This document shows positions 57,840 through 64,000 of a DNA stretch of 64,000 nt, one piece after another. The DNA comes from Meloidogyne chitwoodi (taxonomy: Eukaryota; Nematoda; Chromadorea; Rhabditida; Meloidogynidae). The notes beneath the pieces are model-generated. The model did no database searches and was not told where the DNA came from. It worked only from the letters and a program-made list of their open reading frames with translations. The translations under genes were made by a program, and so were the position numbers. The stretch covers positions 682,001-746,000 of the forward strand of contig JACZZP010000007.1 in assembly GCA_015183035.1 (NCBI GenBank), written 5' to 3'. Within the stretch, counting starts at the first letter, position 1; each line of letters begins with the position of its first letter.

Positions 57840-58320
57840 TTTTTTTAAGCTGTTTTTTCTTTATGATTATTAATATTTTTAATATAATCGGTTCTTTTGA
57901 TTTGTTGCCAATTGAATAAATTTAAAATTATTCTTCAAGCAAATTATCGTCAAATATTTTTTTCTATGGGATATTTGATTTTAAAAATTTTTTTAAATTC
58001 TTATTTATTCTCTGTTGACTTTTTATTTCATTAATTTTTATTTAGTTTTTAATTTTATAAATTTTTTATATCAAATATAAGCAAGCAATCTAGATAGCAC
58101 AGCTTAATCCTTAATTATATATAAATATTTTAAATTAATTTTAAATTATTAATATTTTAAGTTTATCAGTTTGTTAGGCCGGATCACTATCTCCATACTT
58201 ATAATTTATTTATAAATAATTATAATTTTATAATAACCGAAGGTACTCAAACAATGAATCTTTTTTTGGGTTTCAATTAAGTATTTTATTTTTTTGGCAA
58301 AATAAAATGATTTTGTATTT
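57840..58320. other. AT-rich intergenic DNA
   Basis: No gene. Confidence 0.4.
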
Positions 58321-58326
58321 TTCTTA

Positions 58327-58500
58327 ATGGAATGGAAGATTTTCTTAAGTGAAGTGAAGAAGTTGCCCGGTGGTGGGGTCCTTCCCAAGCTTTCTCTAAG
58401 ATTCGGGGAGGACCTCAAACACCCTAACGGTTTTGGCGCTCTTTCTAACGTCTTGTTGAATGACAAAAATCTGGATGTCTGTAAAAAATCTTTGTTTTAG
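58327..58500 (+). CDS. small ORF, unknown (57 aa)
   Basis: MEWKIFLSEVKKLPGGGVLP then KLSLRFGEDLKHPNGFGALS and NVLLNDKNLDVCKKSLF to TAG 58498. Composition is strongly protein-like and GC-richer than the flanks; a TAA lies 24 bases upstream in frame, so the ATG is the natural start. The 86-codon minus frame over the same bases is its shadow. The family is not recognised; it may be the first exon of a longer gene (a GT at 58474). Confidence 0.5.
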   Translation: MEWKIFLSEVKKLPGGGVLPKLSLRFGEDLKHPNGFGALSNVLLNDKNLDVCKKSLF

Positions 58501-58849
58501 TAAATTTTTAAATTGTTTTATTTAATTAATTTAGTTTAAAATTCAAGAAAAATAGGAATACCAATTTGTAAAAACCTTTTTCGATCTCATAATATTAATT
58601 AATTTTTGATTTATTATTCCATTTATTTTTTAAATATTTATATTAATTTTTTAATTAAAATAGGAAAACGGTTTGAAAATTAAAATATAATAAAAAAAGC
58701 TGTATTTATTTTTGATGTCTAACCATCTGTCGTAAACGAAATATATTCTACTTTATTGTATATTTTTATAATTAATTCGTAATAACTATTATGTAAATAG
58801 TTTAAATTTAATACTCATTTTAAAATTGTATTTAAGATGCAATCAAAAT

Positions 58850-59030
58850 ATCATCTATATAGATAAATACAAAGTTATTTTTGTATTAAACTATCATAAA
58901 AGCAGTTATGTAACGCTGAAATATTGCGACAGTGTTAGCGAGACCGAAAGGCGTTACAAAAAACTCATATAATCTAAATTCATTAATAAACCAGGTTCTA
59001 ACTTAAAACCGTGTAAAGCTGAAACGTTAG
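58850..59030 (-). pseudogene. Ty3/gypsy reverse transcriptase remnant
   Basis: The minus strand reads YEFFVTPFGLANTVAIFQR, and about 20 codons on FVFIYIDDILIAS. These are the gypsy RT motifs PFGL-x-N and Y-x-DD. A stop lies between them, and no other pol part is attached. The word at its 5' side (AACTTAAAACCGTGTAAAGC, plus strand) recurs at 43867. Confidence 0.85.
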
Positions 59031-59039
59031 ATTTTCATT

Positions 59040-59429
59040 TAATTGTATATTTTTTAAGCCAAGACTGTGACTCACAAGGAAAATAACCTTCAGATGGAGG
59101 ACTTTCAGAGATCTTTAATTTATTTTAAATTTTTTATAAAATTTATAATAAAAACAACATACTCTTCTACCATTGGTACAACAAATTAAGGTTGGAGTTT
59201 CTTCTCAATATAATAATATTTTTTAATATTTAAATTTATAAGAAGTTTTTCTCATCTTCCTACTTTTTAATTAATTTTTTAATTAAAATTATTCACACAT
59301 CCTCTATCATTTAATAAGTTAAATTTAATTTATAATTGCTTCGCTAATAATATTATTAATTTAAATTCTTTTAAAATATATACATAATATATATTTCATT
59401 TAATAATTTTTTAAATCTAATTATTTATT
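59040..59429. other. AT-rich flank of the BEL/Pao element
   Basis: No gene. Confidence 0.4.
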
Positions 59430-59846
59430 TGAAAATGTCGCTACGCGCCGTCTGATTGAAAATAAATGAATATAATTGATTTTTTGGGGGTCGATCTTTT
59501 GGGTCGTGTAGCCACGCCTTTTTTGTTTTTTATACCTTTTTTAGAGTGGCTTTACCAACTCTCTTTTTTCCTTCTTTTTCACTTTTGCCTATATAAAAAT
59601 TATATCCTTTTTTTATCCATTCTTTTTGGACTGCATATATTTGTTTAACCTATATAATTTTGCCTACTTAATTTATTCCAAGGAAAAGTATTTTCTGATT
59701 GTCCCATATTCTTAATTACTGATTAAATTATTAAAAATTGAATAAATATTTATAAATTGCTTCTGTTAATAAACTTTGTTGCCTCGGATCCTTTTAAAGC
59801 GTGATCATACCGTCGCCGCGCTTAATTCAAACAGCGACAAGCTTCA
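59430..59846 (+). repeat. 5' LTR of the BEL/Pao element (417 bp)
   Basis: Proposed bounds: TGAAAATGTCGC at the start and GCGACAAGCTTCA at the end, which are near-inverse, with TG...CA termini. TATATAAAAA at 59591 serves as promoter and AATAAA at 59769 as polyA signal. The 3' bound is firm because the primer-binding site follows directly; the 5' bound is inferred, since the other LTR is outside the window. Confidence 0.7.
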
Positions 59847-59864
59847 TGGTGCCACGACCCGGGA
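59847..59864 (+). promoter_or_regulatory. tRNA primer-binding site
   Basis: TGGTGCCACGACCCGGGA starts one base after the LTR's CA and has the TGG required to pair with a tRNA CCA end. I cannot name the tRNA from memory with confidence. Confidence 0.7.
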
Positions 59865-59950
59865 GCCCTAGATCCCACAATATTGTTTAAACTTTTTATT
59901 TGTATGAGGAGCAACCAGTGGTTGGAAATTTCAATTTTGCTCGTACTCTA

Positions 59951-60110
59951 CAGACCGGAACAACCGGCAGCTACCTTCTCTACAGACCGGAACCACCGGC
60001 AGCTACCTTCTCTACAGACCGGAACCACCGGCAACTACCTTCTCTACAGACCGGAACAACCGGCAACTCAACCTTCTCTACAGACCGGAACAACCGGCAT
60101 CTCAATCTTA
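59951..60110 (+). repeat. 32 bp tandem repeat in the retroelement leader
   Basis: Five copies of CAGACCGGAACAACCGGC and following bases begin at 59951, 59983, 60015, 60047 and 60081 (period 32, last 34). Each CCGG-AACAA-CCGG or CCGG-AACCA-CCGG can form a small hairpin with a self-complementary stem. The unit length is not a multiple of three, so the two frames through it are not proteins. Its place between PBS and gag is where packaging or dimerisation signals lie. Confidence 0.85.
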
Positions 60111-60149
60111 TCTACCGTCGTCTCTACACGACTTCTTTAATCGTCCATC

Positions 60150-63100
60150 ATGTCTTCAGGTCCGATACGCAAAATGATTGGCCCAACCATCAAACTTCTC
60201 AAAATCAGCATAAATGAGGCACGAGGTATAATAGAGGCTCAACAGGACGTCTTAAGCGAACGACAAATTCTTCGTCTCAGAACACTAAAAAAGCAACTCT
60301 GTAGCAATGTTCAACGTATTGAGAATCTTAATAAAGAATGGATAAGTTTTATGAGGCAAATCGACCCAGAGAACCTTTTGGAGGAGGAAAGAACTTACGA
60401 TACGTTCCAGCAACCTGCCGTAGGCGACCCGCTTTTGGCCGATTACAAACACTTCACTGAATGGGTGGCGGAGACCCACGTAATGATGGACACAATTGAG
60501 GATATCGTTGAGAGGGGAAGCACTGTATCACACTCTAGAGCCAAGTCGCGCAGTCCATCAGTACATTCACAACATTCAGAACACTCGGTCCATTCTAATT
60601 CTCGCAACTCTGCATATGACTCTTTTAAAATTGCACCTATGGAAATTCCAAAATTCTATGGGGAACCTGAAAAATGGACAAGTTTTTGGCAATGTTTTGA
60701 ATTAGCAATCCACAAAAATCCTACCATTCCGGACACACTTAAAATTCACCATTTATGCAATTCCTTGAGGGGAACAGCTGAGTCAACAATTCAAGGGTAC
60801 CCAAGGATTGCCGAGAATTATCCAATCATAGTTCAGTGTTTGAAGGATAGATACGGTAGCACGCGTAATTTAAGAGAAGCGCTGCAGTCAGAGTTACTAC
60901 AGTTACCACAAACCAAAGACTCAGCCATTGCACTTCGCTCTTTTGTTGACAATGTGGAAAGAATTTGTCGACAATTGGAAGCTAACTTTAAAACTAAAGA
61001 GGATGCATCTCTTTTAGTCACCACTATTAAAGCGAAGCTCCCATCAACTTTAATAGAAAAAATAATTGAAAGAGAAAGGAATTCTCTTACTGGTGAATGG
61101 ACACATAAAGAGATCAGAAATTTCCTTTTAGAGCAAGTGGCTATTAGAGAAGAAGTGGATAGATGCTCACAGAGATTAAAGGGACAGCAATTGAAAGTGG
61201 AAGAAAATAGGCCAACATTCCAACCTAGAAATAATCGGCCTAGTAATAGCAATGTAAATCACATGAACACTAGTCGCTCTTTTTCTGCAATTCAAAAGAG
61301 TGGCAATGGAAAATGTTCACTTTGTGATGGTAATCATCTCCCTTCGGTCTGCCGCAAATTCCAAACACCAGAGAGCCGAAAGGCACGATTACTTTTTCAA
61401 CACAGATGCCTTAATTGCTTAAGAGAAGGACATCAGATAGGACAATGTGAATCACCAAAGAGATGTCGTTTATGTGGAGATAAGCATCATTTCCTAATAT
61501 GTACTACCCGCCAAAAGGGAAATAATCAGGGAGCGCCAAACCAAAGCCCCCGCCACCAAACACCTTTTAATAGAAAAACAACAGTTTTTTCAACTAGTAA
61601 GCTTAATCAGCAGGAAAGCATAAATTGTAATAAAGCGCCAACCCAAGAAATCGCTATAACTGCAGCAGAGCCTCATAAGCAGACATTTCTTATGACTTGC
61701 GAATTAAAGATTAGCGCCGGGAATAATCGACCTATTTACACGACTATAGGATTATGGGATACCGGATCGCAAACTTCGTATATTTCTCAATCTCTCGTGG
61801 ATAAGCTGAGACCACCGAAAGTCTCCAATTCCAATCTTTCCGTCCAAGTTTTTGGGGCTGAAACCATCAAATTCCGTTCAATTGGCTATAAAATTAAACT
61901 GCATAAACCAAGCGGAAAATGGGACGATGCTATATTTAGCTCTATCCCGCAAATAGTTCCAGCGTTTCCTTGCATTCAATGGAAAGGGAATATGTCACAA
62001 ATTAGACACCAGGACATCCAAAATATCCCTGTCATTAAAAGGGAACCAGAGATCTTGCTAGGAGTAAGAGAATTTTGGCGATTCTTTCTAGGAGCTAAGA
62101 AAATAGGCAGAAATTTACATGTCATAAAAACGCACTTCGGATCAATTCTTTGTGGTGAACTCCCTCAATATATAGCGCCTATCTCTCTTACTTGTGTTTC
62201 TCTAACTGCGATGCATAACTCACCCGAAGAATTTTGGTCATTGGAATCTATGGGGATAACGGATAATCCTGAGGATAAAGATGACGAAACTGCTTCTAAA
62301 TTGGTCGAAGAATCCATTTGCCAAGAACCTGATGGAAGATATTCAGTCGGACTTCCTTGGAAATCACCACATGACCATTCAGGACCTCCAATAGAATTAC
62401 CTTCTAATTTTGATATGGCCTACAAGCGCCTTTCTTCCGTCCTTAAGAGAATAGAGGGGGAACCTAAATTAGCTCAACAGTATCATAAAGCAATAGATGA
62501 TCAAATAGTAAGGGGAGTAATAGAACCAGCTCAATGCAGCCCAGATAATCCAGAACACTTCCTCCCGCACCATGCTGTCTTTAATAAGGGAAAAATACGT
62601 CTGGTCTACGATGCGAGTGCACATCCTCGAGGACTTCCTTCCCTGAATCAATCTTTATATAGGGGACCAGTTCTACTCCCAAACTTAATAAATTTACTTT
62701 TGCGCTTTCGGGCAACTAAAATACCAGTCTTAGCCGATATCGAAAAGGCCTTTCACCAAATTTCCTTAAAAGAAAGCGACAGAGAGTTCTGCAAGTTTCT
62801 GTGGCTGAAAAACCTCCAACAACCCATTTCGCCATATAATTTAGCTGTTTTTCGCTTTAAGAGGATTGCCTTCGGGATTATTAGCTCACCGTACATTTTA
62901 GCTGCGATTATCAAACACCACCTTGCGAAACAGCATACAAAATTAGCGGACTCCATAAGTGAAAATATTTATGTCGATAATATTCTCTTTGAGTGTGAAA
63001 ATGAGGGAGAAGCGCTTTATAAGTGCAAAGATGCGAAAGAAATATTCTCCACGGCCAATATGAACCTAAGGGAATTTTGTACGCACGTTAAGTCAATTTC

Positions 63101-64000
63101 TAACCAAATAGCACCAGCTGATCGCCTGGATCAAGATATTCCTAGAATCTTAGGAATCAATTGGAATTTAAGCAAGGATGCGATAGAAATTAAGTTTCCT
63201 GAACTCGCCAGACCAATAACTAGACGCACTGTTCTAGGCACAATTTCATCTTGTTTTGACCCCATGGGACTAGTAGGACCTTGTCTTCTCTTAGCTAAGG
63301 CCTTTTTTCAACGTTTGTGGACATTAGAAAATTTTGAATGGGACACTTTACTCCCCCAAGAAGAATCAAAATCATGGGAACAATTAACCAAAGATTGGAC
63401 AACCAGTATTTCAATTCCGCGACGCTCCTTATGCGGTAGCTCCCCTTCGATTCAAATTCACACCTTTACCGATGCGTCTGATTTTGCCTTTGGCACAGCA
63501 ATTTACCTGCGGTGTGAAGAAGAAGGAGATACAGCGGCTAATTTAATCTTCTCGAAAAATCGTTTGCGCCCATTAAAAGCAAATACAAAATTAACTATCC
63601 CTCGTTTGGAATTACTTGGGATACTAGCAGGAATAAGAGCCACTAAGTTCGTAAGAGAAGAATTACATAGGAAAATCGATAAAACATTCGTTTGGTGCGA
63701 CTCAACAATTGCACTTAATTGGCTTAAAGAAATGGACCACCAACCTGTATTTATCGCAAACCGTACTAGAGAAATTCGTGCTCTCAATAATTGCGAATTC
63801 CGCTATGTTAATACGTCCGAAAATCCGGCAGACCTGGTAACCCGAGGAAAATCACCGTCTGACCTTCAAAATAACGATTTATGGTGGCATGGTCCAAGCT
63901 GGCTTCGCGAATCACCATTTCTGTGGCCATCTAGTTTGAAATTGGATTTCTCTAGCATTGATTCGTCCATTGCGGGAGAACCAATAAAGACTCTTATTAC
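60150..64000 (+). CDS. BEL/Pao Gag-Pro-Pol polyprotein (open to window edge, >=1,283 aa)
   Basis: ATG 60150, an in-frame TAA 12 bases upstream, and no stop to the edge. Order: coiled-coil N-terminus; DUF1759-type Gag (about 160-310, IPKFYGEPEKWTSFW); three zinc knuckles (C389, C420, C439 onward); aspartic protease (WDTGSQTSYIS, D537); BEL/Pao reverse transcriptase (VYDASAHPRG; LADIEKAFHQI, D863; YVDN at 941-944, a Y-x-D-N form in place of YxDD); RNase H (FTDAS D1108, RLELLG E1154, WCDST D1184, NPADLVTRG D1228). Integrase and any Env would lie beyond 64000. One uninterrupted frame for all parts, with all catalytic residues, suggests an element that was active recently. Confidence 0.97.
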   Translation, partial: MSSGPIRKMIGPTIKLLKISINEARGIIEAQQDVLSERQILRLRTLKKQLCSNVQRIENLNKEWISFMRQIDPENLLEEERTYDTFQQPAVGDPLLADYKHFTEWVAETHVMMDTIEDIVERGSTVSHSRAKSRSPSVHSQHSEHSVHSNSRNSAYDSFKIAPMEIPKFYGEPEKWTSFWQCFELAIHKNPTIPDTLKIHHLCNSLRGTAESTIQGYPRIAENYPIIVQCLKDRYGSTRNLREALQSELLQLPQTKDSAIALRSFVDNVERICRQLEANFKTKEDASLLVTTIKAKLPSTLIEKIIERERNSLTGEWTHKEIRNFLLEQVAIREEVDRCSQRLKGQQLKVEENRPTFQPRNNRPSNSNVNHMNTSRSFSAIQKSGNGKCSLCDGNHLPSVCRKFQTPESRKARLLFQHRCLNCLREGHQIGQCESPKRCRLCGDKHHFLICTTRQKGNNQGAPNQSPRHQTPFNRKTTVFSTSKLNQQESINCNKAPTQEIAITAAEPHKQTFLMTCELKISAGNNRPIYTTIGLWDTGSQTSYISQSLVDKLRPPKVSNSNLSVQVFGAETIKFRSIGYKIKLHKPSGKWDDAIFSSIPQIVPAFPCIQWKGNMSQIRHQDIQNIPVIKREPEILLGVREFWRFFLGAKKIGRNLHVIKTHFGSILCGELPQYIAPISLTCVSLTAMHNSPEEFWSLESMGITDNPEDKDDETASKLVEESICQEPDGRYSVGLPWKSPHDHSGPPIELPSNFDMAYKRLSSVLKRIEGEPKLAQQYHKAIDDQIVRGVIEPAQCSPDNPEHFLPHHAVFNKGKIRLVYDASAHPRGLPSLNQSLYRGPVLLPNLINLLLRFRATKIPVLADIEKAFHQISLKESDREFCKFLWLKNLQQPISPYNLAVFRFKRIAFGIISSPYILAAIIKHHLAKQHTKLADSISENIYVDNILFECENEGEALYKCKDAKEIFSTANMNLREFCTHVKSISNQIAPADRLDQDIPRILGINWNLSKDAIEIKFPELARPITRRTVLGTISSCFDPMGLVGPCLLLAKAFFQRLWTLENFEWDTLLPQEESKSWEQLTKDWTTSISIPRRSLCGSSPSIQIHTFTDASDFAFGTAIYLRCEEEGDTAANLIFSKNRLRPLKANTKLTIPRLELLGILAGIRATKFVREELHRKIDKTFVWCDSTIALNWLKEMDHQPVFIANRTREIRALNNCEFRYVNTSENPADLVTRGKSPSDLQNNDLWWHGPSWLRESPFLWPSSLKLDFSSIDSSIAGEPIKTLI

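Noticed and set aside
59883..60217. Two overlapping plus frames with repeated Tyr-Arg-Pro-Glu peptides
   Set aside because: They read through the 32 bp leader repeat in shifting frames; the real start is the ATG at 60150.
60285..63787. Several minus frames of 60-139 codons opposite the BEL/Pao polyprotein
   Set aside because: Antisense shadows of a long GC-richer coding frame.
1..64000. Search for the nematode SL1 spliced-leader word, 5S rRNA and CRISPR-like arrays
   Set aside because: None seen by eye; the spaced repeats present are transposon arrays.

Overview
Organism. The window is roughly 80% A+T and carries spliced genes with very short GT-AG introns (mostly 37-50 nt). It also holds an intact BEL/Pao retrotransposon, which is a metazoan lineage, an F-box N-terminus, and pieces of a CAPS/UNC-31 secretion gene. 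Together these point to a nematode; a plant-parasitic tylenchid such as Meloidogyne is the best inference, though no species marker is present. Overall it is a gene-poor, transposon-rich region in which small genes, gene fragments and dead elements lie in AT-rich DNA. Layout. 1-6 kb: a degraded Ty3-like gag and a small broken gene (3.8-4.2 kb). 6.2-8.4 kb: a broken basic-protein coding region cut by a 1.2 kb deletion-derivative hAT transposon. 9.2-10.8 kb: a fragment of a Cid1-type nucleotidyltransferase and a decayed coiled-coil gene. 11-17 kb: mostly AT-rich DNA with a promoter/LTR-like stretch near 16.9 kb. 17.4-18.6 kb: a two-exon gene for a secreted 386-residue protein. 20-22.7 kb: a Ty3/gypsy integrase remnant, a Cys-rich ORF, an F-box fragment and a 138-residue spliced gene. 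22.7-24.4 kb: a nested inverted-repeat family full of TTCGA/TCGAA hairpins. 27.2-28.6 kb: a spliced unknown gene and a 435 bp TIR element with an 8 bp target duplication. 30-31.2 kb: an Env-like glycoprotein remnant and a foldback hairpin. 35.5-36.1 kb: a 244 bp tandem repeat. 37.0-41.5 kb: a complete MULE transposon with long tandem-repeat TIRs, an open 518-codon transposase and a second gene for a secreted protein; its pre-insertion site survives as a duplicate at 55.7 kb. 41.5-43.4 kb and 55.7-57.8 kb: two copies of a block of gene fragments, including a CAPS/unc-31 exon. 46.8-49.8 kb: a complete hAT transposon (16 bp TIRs, 8 bp TSD, nine-exon transposase with one frameshift). 52.4-53.1 kb: two small genes. 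58.3-59.0 kb: a short ORF and a gypsy RT remnant. 59.4-64 kb: a BEL/Pao element with LTR, primer-binding site, a leader carrying five tandem repeats, and a gag-pro-RT-RNaseH frame open to the window edge. How it fits together. The host genes visible are small and of unknown function. The strongest signals are mobile: three DNA transposons with exact or near-exact target duplications, one MULE with an added secreted-protein gene, and one LTR retrotransposon with no stop in 1,283 codons. A recurring pattern is that otherwise good frames are broken by one-base changes in homopolymer runs. This could be genuine decay or uncorrected long-read assembly error, and it affects every pseudogene call here.
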